Origin: Bacteroidota bacterium | GTDB taxonomy: Bacteria; Bacteroidota; Bacteroidia; Chitinophagales; Chitinophagaceae | DNA: 64,000 nt | NCBI GenBank assembly: GCA_016866355.1 | Contig: VGMN01000002.1 | Location: 1-64,000 of the forward strand | Direction of reading: 5' to 3' | Part shown: piece after piece, positions 1 to 10,001 of the stretch | How positions within the stretch are numbered: position 1 is the stretch's first letter | How the letters are laid out: the number at the start of each line of letters is the position of its first letter | Notes under the pieces: generated by a model | Database searches by the model: none | What the model saw: the letters and a program-made list of their open reading frames with translations, nothing else | What the model was told of the DNA's origin: nothing | Made by a program: the position numbers and the translations under genes

Positions 1-16
1 CCCCAAAAAGGGTAAT

Positions 17-90
17 GCCGGGGTAGCTCAGCTGGTTAGAGCATCGGATTCATAACCCGAAGGTCGGCAGTTCAAGTCTGCTCTCCGGTA
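17..90 (+). tRNA. tRNA with CAT anticodon (tRNA-Met, or possibly tRNA-Ile2)
   Basis: Cloverleaf readable: acceptor GCCGGGG (17-23)/CTCCGGT (83-89), D-arm GCTCAGCTGGTTAGAGC, anticodon loop TTCATAA (49-55, anticodon CAT 51-53), T-arm GGCAG-TTCAAGT-CTGCT, discriminator A90; CCA not encoded. Confidence 0.93.
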
Positions 91-95
91 CTAAA

Positions 96-135
96 CAGGA
101 CTCTTCGGGATTTTCTTGAAGAGTCCTGTTTTTTA
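96..135 (+). terminator. Intrinsic terminator downstream of tRNA
   Basis: Inverted repeat caggactcttc ... gaagagtcctg followed by tttttt. Confidence 0.85.
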
Positions 136-283
136 TTTCCACACGCATCTGATTTTTTAAACTAATTCAGTCCCACTAAGAAAATATGCTTATTTCGGGA
201 GTGTTAACATTGTGGGGAAATTTTTCACTAATTTGTAATTTAATATCAAGTTTTTCTAGTATTTTCAGAAAAAACTAATCTGC

Positions 284-3200
284 ATGAGAAACAAAATTCT
301 CCTAATTTTCTTTACGCTAGTTTCATCCATAGCCTATTCCCAATCAACTGTAAAAGGAAAAGTATCCGGAAAAGATGGTGTTCCCATCTCGGGTGCATCC
401 GTAAAGGTTGTAGGAAGTGCTGTTGGAGTTGCTACAGCCCCTGATGGCACATTTTCTCTGTCTGTGCAATCCCAAGACCAATCTTTGGAAATTTCTGCAG
501 TTGGTTTTGCAAAACTAATTGTAAGAGCCGGGTCCAGTTTAGTTGATTTACGTCTTGAAGCAGTTATATCCGCTCTGCAAGAAGTTGTTGTCACCGCCCA
601 AGGTATCACCCGTGAAAAGAAAGCTTTGGGTTATGCAGTTTCCACGTTAGCTGCAAAAGAGCTGCAGGATAGGCCAATAGCTGATGTTGGTCGCTTGATA
701 CAAGGTAAAATTCCTGGAGTGGCTGTAACCTCCACCTCGGGAGTTTCGGGTACAGGTACTAATATCATCATTCGCGGTTACTCCTCCCTCACTGGTTCAA
801 ACCAACCTCTGTTTGTTGTAGATGGCGTTCCCTATAATTCGAACACTAACCAACGCGGGGGTTTTACACAAGGAGGCCAGTCTGCCTCGAGCCGTTTTTT
901 GGATCTTGACCCCAATGCAATTGAAAACGTAACTGTTTTGAAGGGGTTGGCAGCCACCGTTACTTATGGTGATCAAGGTCGAAATGGGGTGATTTTAGTC
1001 ACAACTAAAAGCGGATCAAAAAAATCAAAAAAAGCTGAATTTCAAATAACGCAGTCTTATTTCACAAATGCCGCTAATTTACCTGAGTACCAAAATGACT
1101 ACGTTGGCGGTTTTCAACAAAACATTGGCTACTTTTTTAGTAATTGGGGACCCACCATCCAGGAGGCCCTAACGTATCCCTCGCAGAACACTAATGCCGC
1201 ATTGACTAATCATCCGTATGCATTTTTGAGCAATGCTGCCCTGCGCGCTGGCCAGGCCCCGTATGTTGCGTCACTTGGTCCTTACAAAATGCAAGTTTTT
1301 CCCAACAACGTGAAAGACTTCTTCAGACAAGGTAACATTGTAAATACAAGTTTGAATATCTCTGGCGGTGGTGAAAATGCCAGCTACAATCTATCTGCTG
1401 GATATCTTGATGAGCAGGGATATATACCTGAAAATGGTTTAAAAAAATTAAATCTAAGTCTAGGTCTAAATGCAAAGTTGAGTAACAAACTCACTGTACA
1501 AAATTCATTCAATTATTCTAACACAGACCAGTATTCTCCCCCTTTAAGTGGTGGGGGTGGTAATAACGCTTACGACTTTCCATCTGTGCTTGCAAATGTT
1601 ATGTACACTCCTAGGCAAGTCGATCTCATGGGATGGCCCTTTGCAGATCCCGCCTCAGGTGCCTCAGTTTATTTCCGTAGCGGTAATGATATACCCAACC
1701 CACGGTGGGTGTTGCAAAATTTGAAGACCACTGGAGTTGTAAATCGCATCTTTTCTGCCACCAATTTCAACTACCAAGTATCAAAGAATTTTTCAGTTGC
1801 TTACAAATTTGGATTGGACACCTACAGCGAATCACAAGAGTTTAAATTCAATCAAGGAGGTGTTCAGTCTCCAACCGGGTACTACAATACGTGGGAGATC
1901 ACAAACACAATTTTGGATAATTCTCTAATTTTTACTTATAACAAGTCGATTGGTAAAAAAATTAGGTTGAATGCCCAGTTAGGTGGAAATATGAGAAATG
2001 ATAATTACAGGAACGTATTTAACACAAGCCTTAATCAACTTGCAAGAAATTTATTTCGGCATTCTAACTTTATTGATAACGTTTCATCAGACGCTACCCA
2101 GGAAGAAACCAGGATGGGTATTTTTGGTTCTGCCACTGTTGATTACGATAATTATGCTTTTATCACATTTTCAGGAAGAAACGATTGGACATCTACAGTG
2201 GAGAAAGAAAACCGAAGAATTGTATATCCCTCAGCAAGCTTTTCTTTCATTCCAACCACAGCTTTTTCTGGCTTATCTAGTAATTTTCTGAACTACCTGA
2301 AGTTGAGAGCAGGTATTGGAACATCTGCAGGCTTCCCTAGACCTTACCAAACTCGAAATGTACTAGATCAAAGTTCCCGTGCCTGGTTGTTGGCATCTGG
2401 GGCAGCTGTGCAAAGCCATGCTGTGAATAACACACTTGGTAATCCTAATCTACGTCCTGAGCTACACACAGAATTTGAAATGGGTATAGAGACAAGACTA
2501 CTAAATGGTCTTTTTGACATCGACCTCTCAATTTATCGCAGGGATACAAGAGACTTGATAACAAGTGCACCTCTCGATAATGCCACAGGCTATTCATCCA
2601 CCACTATCAATATTGGTAAAATTAGAAATAGCGGTGTTGAATTTGCCTTAACCGGAAACATTATAAACAACAGAGATTTTCAGTGGTCAACTACTTTAAA
2701 TTATAACCGAAATGTTCCTCTTGTTGTTGACCTGGGTGGTACATTAAAAGAGGTTCAAATCACTGGATTTGGTGGAGCACTTGGCAATTACGCCATAGTT
2801 GGCAAGCCATTCAATATGATTAAGGGTACAGGATACAGAAGGGATGAGAAAACGGGCCAACTTTTAATAGACGGTCTTGGAAACTTGTTATCCACCGCTA
2901 ATGCCATAGAACTGGGAAATCCCAATCCTGCTTTTCAAACTAATTTGACTAACAGGATAGGGTACAAGGATTTTACTTTCGAGTTTATGCTTGCTTATCG
3001 TCATGGTGGGGCTCTTTACAGCAGTACTGTCGGGGCTCTTATGGGAAGAGGTCTAACATCAGATACTCGCAAAGATGCTTACGACCGTGCACAGACTTGG
3101 ATTTTCCCTGGGGTTTACGCATCAAATGGCCAGACCAACACCACACAGATGACTGCTGCTGACGTGGGTTTTAATAATCTTTACTTCTTCGGGGATGAAG

Positions 3201-3469
3201 GCCGTATGCTTGACGGAACCACCATAAGATTACAAGAGGCATCTATATCTTATAACTTACCTAAGAAAGCAATTTCAAAACTTCCATTCAAAGCATTATC
3301 CGTTGCAGTAACTGGTAACAACCTTTGGTACCGAGCCCCCAACACACCGAAGGGAGTTAATTTGGATACAGATAACCTGGGTCTTGGAGTGGGTAATGGG
3401 CTTGGGCTTGAGTTGTTGACTGGGCCTAGTGCTCGCAGATTAGGCGGTACGCTCAAAATAACACTTTAA
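284..3469 (+). CDS. SusC/RagA-family TonB-linked outer membrane protein (locus 1)
   Basis: 1061 aa; signal peptide, carboxypeptidase-regulatory-like domain (VKGKVSGKDGVPISGASVKV), TonB plug (GVAVTSTSGVSGTGTNIIIRGYSS...QPLFVVDGVP), C-terminal beta-barrel; followed by SusD-like gene. Confidence 0.95.
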   Translation: MRNKILLIFFTLVSSIAYSQSTVKGKVSGKDGVPISGASVKVVGSAVGVATAPDGTFSLSVQSQDQSLEISAVGFAKLIVRAGSSLVDLRLEAVISALQEVVVTAQGITREKKALGYAVSTLAAKELQDRPIADVGRLIQGKIPGVAVTSTSGVSGTGTNIIIRGYSSLTGSNQPLFVVDGVPYNSNTNQRGGFTQGGQSASSRFLDLDPNAIENVTVLKGLAATVTYGDQGRNGVILVTTKSGSKKSKKAEFQITQSYFTNAANLPEYQNDYVGGFQQNIGYFFSNWGPTIQEALTYPSQNTNAALTNHPYAFLSNAALRAGQAPYVASLGPYKMQVFPNNVKDFFRQGNIVNTSLNISGGGENASYNLSAGYLDEQGYIPENGLKKLNLSLGLNAKLSNKLTVQNSFNYSNTDQYSPPLSGGGGNNAYDFPSVLANVMYTPRQVDLMGWPFADPASGASVYFRSGNDIPNPRWVLQNLKTTGVVNRIFSATNFNYQVSKNFSVAYKFGLDTYSESQEFKFNQGGVQSPTGYYNTWEITNTILDNSLIFTYNKSIGKKIRLNAQLGGNMRNDNYRNVFNTSLNQLARNLFRHSNFIDNVSSDATQEETRMGIFGSATVDYDNYAFITFSGRNDWTSTVEKENRRIVYPSASFSFIPTTAFSGLSSNFLNYLKLRAGIGTSAGFPRPYQTRNVLDQSSRAWLLASGAAVQSHAVNNTLGNPNLRPELHTEFEMGIETRLLNGLFDIDLSIYRRDTRDLITSAPLDNATGYSSTTINIGKIRNSGVEFALTGNIINNRDFQWSTTLNYNRNVPLVVDLGGTLKEVQITGFGGALGNYAIVGKPFNMIKGTGYRRDEKTGQLLIDGLGNLLSTANAIELGNPNPAFQTNLTNRIGYKDFTFEFMLAYRHGGALYSSTVGALMGRGLTSDTRKDAYDRAQTWIFPGVYASNGQTNTTQMTAADVGFNNLYFFGDEGRMLDGTTIRLQEASISYNLPKKAISKLPFKALSVAVTGNNLWYRAPNTPKGVNLDTDNLGLGVGNGLGLELLTGPSARRLGGTLKITL

Positions 3470-3509
3470 ATTACAGCAACTATTCTAATACTACTATAAA
3501 TTAACCAAT

Positions 3510-5153
3510 ATGATAAGAAAGTTTAAAGGATTTGCTCTAGTTGTCTTGTTAAGTTTTTTTGGCTCATGTGAGCTAGACCTACTTGACAACCCCAACGCAG
3601 TAACAACTAATAATGCCAATGTAAATTTTCTCCTTAACTCAATCACGACGGGATATGCAGGCAATTTCAATTCTTTCAGTGATCCAGGCATGCGTCTTAC
3701 AAGGATGCTTAACCAGGGTGCAGCAATCTACGACAATGCCAACTCACCGAGCTCATCAGATGGGAGGTGGAGTAGCTCTTACTCTGGCTTGCTGGCTGAT
3801 ATTTCTGTAACAATACCAATTGCAGAAAAAAGTAGACTTTTTGTGCATGCAGGAATTGCAAGAGTAATTCGCGCTCAGGTGTTGCTTAATTTGGTTGATT
3901 ATTTTGGAGATGTTCCTCTTAAGGAGGCGCTCGACCCCTCTAACTTTAATCCAAAAGTTGACAAAGGTGTTGATGTATACACTGCGGCATTAGCTGATCT
4001 CAACACGGCTATTGCAAACTTTAATACTACCTCATTAGCTGGCGCCTCCTCCGATCTTTACTTTGCAGGTAATGCTGACAGCTGGATTCGTACAGCCAAC
4101 TCCCTAAAGCTTAAATATTTTCTCAACAGAAGATTAATAGATGCCGCCGGCTCAAGGGATTCAATTAATGCATTAATCACACAAAACAGATTGATTTCGT
4201 CCTCTGCTCAAAATTTTGTTTTTCGTTTTGGATCAAACTTATCAAACCCTGATACCCGACATCCCAGATACGGTGGCCAGTATGGTCCAACAGGAGGGGG
4301 AGATTATCAGTCCAATTCTTATATGGCTCACCTATTTGATGGAGGACGAGGTTTTCAAGACCCACGAATTCGCTATTATTTCTACAGACAAACTACTAGA
4401 AACACAACTGATGTTAATGAGTTGAGGTGCATCACTAATCCTAAACCATCTCATTATGGTCCTAACGACGTGTTTTGTGTCCCAACCACTGCTGGGTACT
4501 GGGGTCGTGATCACCTGAGCAATGAGGGTATACCGCCGGATGGCTTGAAGAGAACTGCTTGGGGTTTGTATCCTGCGGGCGGTAGTTATGACAACAACGC
4601 TGGTGTAGGAGTTTCTTTGGGAGCTGGCGCCGGCGGTGCCGGTATTCATCCAATCATGATGCGCTCATTCATTAACTTTATGTTAGCTGAGAGTGCTCTT
4701 ACCCTTGGTACTGCGGGTAGTCCAAGAGTTTTGTTACAGACAGCTATGCAGAATTCATTTGATGATGTACGTGCTTATGCCCTCTCGACCCCTGAAGCCT
4801 CAAAGATTACCGCTTTTGAAGCAGCAAATAACTATAGCTGGTCCTCTGAGGTCACCTCATACATTAATTACATTTTAGGACGATTTGATGCCGCCTCTAA
4901 CACTCAAAAGCTGGCAATACTTGCTCGTGAATACTGGGTTGCTCTCCGGGGAAATGGAATAGAGTCATATAATTTGTACCGTCGTACTGGACAACCTGTT
5001 CAACAGCCCGCTCTTGAAGCGGCACCAGGTCCTTTTGTACGTTCACTCTATTATCCTTTGTCCTACATCAACCGCAATAGTAATGCCAAGCAAAAAGCAA
5101 ATGTAGAAGTACAAGTCTTTTGGGATAATAACCCCCCTGGTTTTATTAAGTAA
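3510..5153 (+). CDS. SusD/RagB-like outer membrane lipoprotein (SusD-like_2 type)
   Basis: 547 aa; lipobox FGSC; immediately downstream of SusC; similar to the 19975-21681 product (shared GLKRTAWGLYPAGG-type motif). Confidence 0.9.
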   Translation: MIRKFKGFALVVLLSFFGSCELDLLDNPNAVTTNNANVNFLLNSITTGYAGNFNSFSDPGMRLTRMLNQGAAIYDNANSPSSSDGRWSSSYSGLLADISVTIPIAEKSRLFVHAGIARVIRAQVLLNLVDYFGDVPLKEALDPSNFNPKVDKGVDVYTAALADLNTAIANFNTTSLAGASSDLYFAGNADSWIRTANSLKLKYFLNRRLIDAAGSRDSINALITQNRLISSSAQNFVFRFGSNLSNPDTRHPRYGGQYGPTGGGDYQSNSYMAHLFDGGRGFQDPRIRYYFYRQTTRNTTDVNELRCITNPKPSHYGPNDVFCVPTTAGYWGRDHLSNEGIPPDGLKRTAWGLYPAGGSYDNNAGVGVSLGAGAGGAGIHPIMMRSFINFMLAESALTLGTAGSPRVLLQTAMQNSFDDVRAYALSTPEASKITAFEAANNYSWSSEVTSYINYILGRFDAASNTQKLAILAREYWVALRGNGIESYNLYRRTGQPVQQPALEAAPGPFVRSLYYPLSYINRNSNAKQKANVEVQVFWDNNPPGFIK

Positions 5154-5178
5154 ATTTTAAAATTGAAAAAATACTAAC

Positions 5179-5745
5179 ATGAAAAAAATAGTTAATGGTG
5201 CTCTTTTTTTATTGGTTATGCTCTTCAGTTCTTGCGAAACTGAAATGATTGAACCAATTGACCCATTTAATCTTCAGCAGGGTGGATATATGAGAACTGT
5301 TACCCCGTTCCCTATCCCCATCTTCACTGTTAGAGTAGCAGGTATGGGCACCACCCAAATGGAACAAGTCTTAGAGGCTGTAACACCAAACAGCGGAGCA
5401 AATTTTGACAGCTACGAAATGGTTATAAGATTTCTTGACAACACTCCAGCCAACGGCAATAACCCCAAGCCTGATGCACCGCTTAGAATACTTAGATCTA
5501 CCGATTTTACAAAGGATGCAGTTACTGGTTATCCACGCTTCCGGTTAATTGTTACTGGAAGCCAGATGTTAGCAGCCTCAGGGCTTACTATTGTACAAGT
5601 TGCTTCCGGAGATCGATTTGAGGTACGCGCCAAAATGAAGTTGAAAGACGGATCTGTTTTTGACGCTAGTAACACGAGTGTCAATATCACTGGGGGTGCT
5701 TTCTATTCCTCACCATTTTTTTACAGGGTTAATGTTGCTAACTAA
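5179..5745 (+). CDS. Putative lipoprotein, third gene of SusCD locus 1
   Basis: 188 aa; lipobox FSSC near N-terminus; co-oriented 26 nt after SusD; pattern similarity to the N-terminal half of the 21701-22684 product. Confidence 0.7.
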   Translation: MKKIVNGALFLLVMLFSSCETEMIEPIDPFNLQQGGYMRTVTPFPIPIFTVRVAGMGTTQMEQVLEAVTPNSGANFDSYEMVIRFLDNTPANGNNPKPDAPLRILRSTDFTKDAVTGYPRFRLIVTGSQMLAASGLTIVQVASGDRFEVRAKMKLKDGSVFDASNTSVNITGGAFYSSPFFYRVNVAN

Positions 5746-5774
5746 GTTTATATTACTTAAGCCATGATTAACAT

Positions 5775-5802
5775 TAAAAAGCCCCAATTTTGGGGCTTTT
5801 TA
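5775..5802 (+). terminator. Intrinsic terminator after SusCD locus 1
   Basis: aaaaagcccc-aatttt-ggggcttttt perfect inverted repeat with T tail. Confidence 0.9.
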
Positions 5803-6111
5803 AATGCCTATTTTTAAAAAATATGATAAAATTTTTAGATGCCATTAATTGTATTTTTCATAATGCTGTGGGGTACAAATCTCTACAATCTGTATTTTTG
5901 ACAATATCAATAGCAATCAGCAGGTTTACCTTTTTTCGTTTTTTGGTTTGGTTCCCCCTGTTTACATTACTAATTTAAAATCAAATACCTAGATAAAGAA
6001 TTATCATAACCTTGATTTTTTGAATGGCTGTAGGAAGGGGCTTATTTCTTTCAGCCAAAAAAATTGTCTTGAGCTATGAAAATTGTAACTTTCTGATAAC
6101 TTAATTCAAAT

Positions 6112-7035
6112 ATGTCTCAAAGTCAATCAAAATTTAACCTTTCCGTTTGGGTCCACAAGGGACATCAATTTTTACTCTCTGGCCAAATCAAAAAGCAGAA
6201 TGAGCGTTTGGTACTCTCTCTTGCCATTCTTAGTTACATAATTCATTTGCTCATAATTGCCTTTGTTAAAGCTGGAGTTATTCAAACCAATTTAGGACTC
6301 TTCAATAGCCCCATATCCGCTATTTACACACCCTTTTCATTTATACTTGTTTATGAGGTCTACCTATTACTCTTCTATTTGCCAAAATCTACTACTTTTT
6401 ACATAGGAAAGCAATATGAAATTATCACATTGATTGTGATTAGGAGAATCTTTAAAGATTTGGGAGACTTGCAATTGGTTCCTGACTGGTTTCAAAATAA
6501 GAAAGATCTCCAATTTACTTTCGATGTAGTATCTGCTTTAATCTTATTTTATTTAATCTATGTGTTTTATCATAGAATTATCAAGCGGCAAGTTGCTGCC
6601 ATCGCCGATGTAAGCCCTGTTTCAAAGGCAGCCGGCCGATTTATTTTCCTTAAAAAAGCAATTTCCCTTTTCTTATTACCTGTACTGCTTGGCTTGGCTT
6701 GTTATTCTTTAGGTAATTGGATAAATCTACTTTTTGCTAATCAATTTTCCGCTTTTGCTGCTCTTGCAAATGTAAATACAGTATTTTTCGATGATTTTTT
6801 TACTATACTTATTATTGTGGATGTGCTACTTTTACTTGCCTCTTTTTATTACTCTGATCAATTTCACATCATAATACGAAATTCTGGGTTTGTATTATCC
6901 ACTATTTTAATAAAACTATCATTTTCTGTTATTGGACCCGTAAACAATATCCTAGTGGTGAGCTCTGTTTTATTTGGGCTTCTCATTTTATATATAACGC
7001 AACTTTACGAGAAATCGCTTGGCACTGTACGCTAG
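6112..7035 (+). CDS. Polytopic inner membrane protein of unknown function
   Basis: 307 aa with multiple hydrophobic segments; no recognised domain motif. Confidence 0.75.
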   Translation: MSQSQSKFNLSVWVHKGHQFLLSGQIKKQNERLVLSLAILSYIIHLLIIAFVKAGVIQTNLGLFNSPISAIYTPFSFILVYEVYLLLFYLPKSTTFYIGKQYEIITLIVIRRIFKDLGDLQLVPDWFQNKKDLQFTFDVVSALILFYLIYVFYHRIIKRQVAAIADVSPVSKAAGRFIFLKKAISLFLLPVLLGLACYSLGNWINLLFANQFSAFAALANVNTVFFDDFFTILIIVDVLLLLASFYYSDQFHIIIRNSGFVLSTILIKLSFSVIGPVNNILVVSSVLFGLLILYITQLYEKSLGTVR

Positions 7036-8625
7036 CTAGTTATGATTTTTTTTTCCATTCACAGTACCAGACCAGTCAGGATCTGCAGCTCCAACCCATA
7101 ACCCAGATTTGCTTGCTATGGTTGCATGAACACGTCCAAACTGTGCTGGCTTCAAGACATTCTCTTTTTTGCTTGTAGTTATTTGTAGTGCTTCATATGT
7201 ATTTTTATTTTCCCAAAAAACTGCAGGGTGATTTTCAATGAGTAATTTTTCGGGAAGTTGAAATACACGTGCAGCTGCTAATGCTTTTTCAAGGGCTAAC
7301 CCTCTGTCTACAACACGACTAATCGTTTGAACAATCGCTGGCACTATTCTGGCACCACCTGCGGCACCTATACTCATGAAGGGTATACCATCTTTCAAAA
7401 TAAGTACCGGCGAGATGTGTGAGGAAGCCCTCTCGCCCGCAACCATTTTGCCAAGATAGGGCCCCATGGTAGTTGCAAGCATAAACCCGCCATCAATAGA
7501 AGCAACTTTGGATCCCATAGTGGGACCTAAAGATTGCGTTAAGCTAACCATATTGCCATCTTGGTCGGCAGCTACTAAGTGGGTTGTGTGTCCATTTTGA
7601 AAAGCTGCACTATCTTGCATCAACATATTATTTTTTTTATTTTTTGAATCTTGCCAACGCTTCTTTGCGTAATCTATTTTTATAATTTTTTCTTCTTCCG
7701 TTTTCAATAATTTTCTGTCTTCATACGCCAGCTCATGTGCTTTGGCATGCGTGAGTAAAAATTCCGCCTCTGAGCAACTTGTTAGATCTGATAATGACAG
7801 AAGGTGAAGCATTTCCAGGACTATGGCACCATAGGAGGGTAAACCCATTGTCACAATCTCAAAGCCTCGGTAATTGCCTCTTAGTAGTGTTGCATTTTCA
7901 GCTCTGTAGTTGAGCATATCTTGCCAGCTAAGGTAGCCTCCTCCTGTTTTAACTTGTTTTATTAATGATGCGGCTAATGCGCCTTTATAAAAAGATTCGC
8001 CCTTATCATTTGCAATACTCTCTAATGTGGTGGCTAGTTTTTCCTGTGTAAACCAGTCTCCATCTTTTGGGAGGCTATCGCCTTTTAAAAAGTATGACCT
8101 TGTGGAGGGGTACTGGAGTAGATCTTTCTTTACTGATTTTAAGCGGTCAACTTCATCAGGTAAAATTTGAAAGCCATTCTTGGCAATAGCTATTGCGGGG
8201 GCCATTACGTCTTTCAGCAATAGTTTTCCATTGGTTTGGTGAAGCTCAATAAGTCCCTTGACCATACCGGGCACACCAATCGTGGTGTAGCCATCTTCCT
8301 GATTATTGGGATCTGTCACATAAGCTAATGGAACCTGCGTAGTGGCATCGATTCCTTTTATTTTTCCTTTACTATTTCTGTGTATTACTTGAAGCCTTCC
8401 TCCCAAACCACTCATCGTCGGTTCAACAACACTTAGAGCAAAAGCTGCAGCCGTGATAGCATCATAGGCATTTCCCCCTTGTTTGAATATTACCGCCCCT
8501 GCTTCTGACGCCAAGGGATGAGCGCTTGCTATAATAGAATTGGCGCTATCGATTTTGATCTGCGCGGTTGCTGAAAAGACTAATAACATGGCAACCAGCG
8601 TAAGTTTATTTTTCACGATTTGCAT
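7036..8625 (-). CDS. Gamma-glutamyltransferase-like Ntn hydrolase
   Basis: 529 aa; signal peptide; NGHTTH motif with putative catalytic Thr, GLGGRLQVIH, GVPGMVKGL, SIGAAGGARI motifs of the GGT family. Confidence 0.88.
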   Translation of the reverse strand: MQIVKNKLTLVAMLLVFSATAQIKIDSANSIIASAHPLASEAGAVIFKQGGNAYDAITAAAFALSVVEPTMSGLGGRLQVIHRNSKGKIKGIDATTQVPLAYVTDPNNQEDGYTTIGVPGMVKGLIELHQTNGKLLLKDVMAPAIAIAKNGFQILPDEVDRLKSVKKDLLQYPSTRSYFLKGDSLPKDGDWFTQEKLATTLESIANDKGESFYKGALAASLIKQVKTGGGYLSWQDMLNYRAENATLLRGNYRGFEIVTMGLPSYGAIVLEMLHLLSLSDLTSCSEAEFLLTHAKAHELAYEDRKLLKTEEEKIIKIDYAKKRWQDSKNKKNNMLMQDSAAFQNGHTTHLVAADQDGNMVSLTQSLGPTMGSKVASIDGGFMLATTMGPYLGKMVAGERASSHISPVLILKDGIPFMSIGAAGGARIVPAIVQTISRVVDRGLALEKALAAARVFQLPEKLLIENHPAVFWENKNTYEALQITTSKKENVLKPAQFGRVHATIASKSGLWVGAADPDWSGTVNGKKNHN

Positions 8626-9842
8626 TTTATCAAAGTGGTGTCCTCTAAATCTTTTACTAAAATACTTTGTGCATCAAGCAATGGATGAAGAAGTGCAGGT
8701 TTAATGCTATCCAGCAGACTATTTTTTAGTCGATATTCTTCTATTTGTCCGTTAGGTTTTTCCCATCGAATGATTTTGCATTTGCATTCTGCATTTTCTA
8801 CGGAATTTAAAATCTCTTCCAGTTCGCCCTCAGCACCTATTTTTTTATATACTTCTCGAATCCCGATTATCTTATTTTTTTCTCCCACATCAAAATTCCA
8901 GGATGCTGAAATCACATTTAAAAATTGTTTATTGGTATCTAATTGCATAAGACTATGACGCGGAGAGAGAATTTTTTGATCAAGCGTAACTAATCTGGAA
9001 TGTATTGAGATTGTAGTGGGATTATCATATTGCGCGTAGCCTGAGTGGTTAAAACTGGCTCCATATCTTTTATAGAGGAAGTAGCCATTCTTCTCTTTAA
9101 AAGTTGCAATGTTCATTACTACCTTTCTTGAACGATCGGAGTCCGATAAGCGGGCTTGTGGCGATCCGGTATAACAAACCCAAATCCCTTCTAATGCATC
9201 CTTTTCTTTTTTTGATATAGATAAAGGCGTGATACTAAAATCTTGTTTGAGTTCACTCAATTGTTGTTGTGATGATTTGATTTTTCCAATCAGTACAAAG
9301 AGGATTAGTGAAAGCCCCCCTAGTAGTATAAATAGTTGTGTCTTATTTTTTTTATTTGTTGTGGTCTCTTTTTTTTGAGCATTTGCCAGCTCCGATTTTA
9401 ATCGTTGATTTTCATATAATAAGGAGTAGCTGTCAGCCGTGTTAACGGTAGATTTTTCTGCCAATAATGACTGATCTAGTGGAGCTTTTTCAAATTGTAA
9501 TCTCCCCACTCCGTATAAATAAATGTAACAGGTGTCAACTAAAAACGATCGGGGGTTCGAAACAAGCCCCATGAGTGCATCACGAACTTGTCCTCCGGTA
9601 ATGTCATATCTTCTAAAGGGGTATTTTTTTGATTCGCTTATGTTGTCTGGTTCGTATTCTTGATGCCCCAATTTTTCTGCAGACAGGGGTAGATTATTGC
9701 TGATTTCGCTTAATGCAATAGCAAGGGGTTCGTAATTTTTTCTGTTGGTATTCTTGGTTAATACAGTGCTGTTTTCTGATTCAAATTTTTCTATGCACTT
9801 ATTAAGCAAGTAGATTATTTCCTCTTTCCCTTTTTTGAGCAT
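8613..9842 (-). CDS. Hypothetical single-pass membrane protein
   Basis: 409 aa; central TM segment (TQLFILLGGLSLILFVLIGKI); overlaps the downstream GGT-like gene by 13 nt. Confidence 0.75.
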   Translation of the reverse strand: MLKKGKEEIIYLLNKCIEKFESENSTVLTKNTNRKNYEPLAIALSEISNNLPLSAEKLGHQEYEPDNISESKKYPFRRYDITGGQVRDALMGLVSNPRSFLVDTCYIYLYGVGRLQFEKAPLDQSLLAEKSTVNTADSYSLLYENQRLKSELANAQKKETTTNKKNKTQLFILLGGLSLILFVLIGKIKSSQQQLSELKQDFSITPLSISKKEKDALEGIWVCYTGSPQARLSDSDRSRKVVMNIATFKEKNGYFLYKRYGASFNHSGYAQYDNPTTISIHSRLVTLDQKILSPRHSLMQLDTNKQFLNVISASWNFDVGEKNKIIGIREVYKKIGAEGELEEILNSVENAECKCKIIRWEKPNGQIEEYRLKNSLLDSIKPALLHPLLDAQSILVKDLEDTTLIKCKS

Positions 9843-10001
9843 TTCTTAAAGTATTGAAAATGAATTATTAAGATGCTTCCGAAAATCATACTTATTTCCG
9901 AAACTCCAGTTTATAAACAGAAATCACATAAAATTGGCGATAGTTAGTTAATTCTCCTAATTATTTGTAAGATTGAATCTAAACTAACGAAATACTTGCT
10001 T

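Noticed and set aside
200-283. Possible Bacteroidota -7 (TAnnTTTG) promoter upstream of SusC locus 1, and similar TTTG-rich spots near 9955 and 16680
   Set aside because: Only 7-mer or shifted approximations to the consensus were found; no convincing -33/-7 pair.
334-609. Minus-strand 91-aa ORF inside SusC locus 1
   Set aside because: Fully antisense to a confident CDS, no domain pattern; shadow ORF. The same applies to most short overlapping ORFs in the track (for example 3250-3456, 4332-4649, 26698-27021, 57964-58329).
5790-5978. 62-aa ORF between SusCD locus 1 and the membrane protein
   Set aside because: Starts inside the terminator hairpin, low-complexity hydrophobic residues, no recognisable start context.
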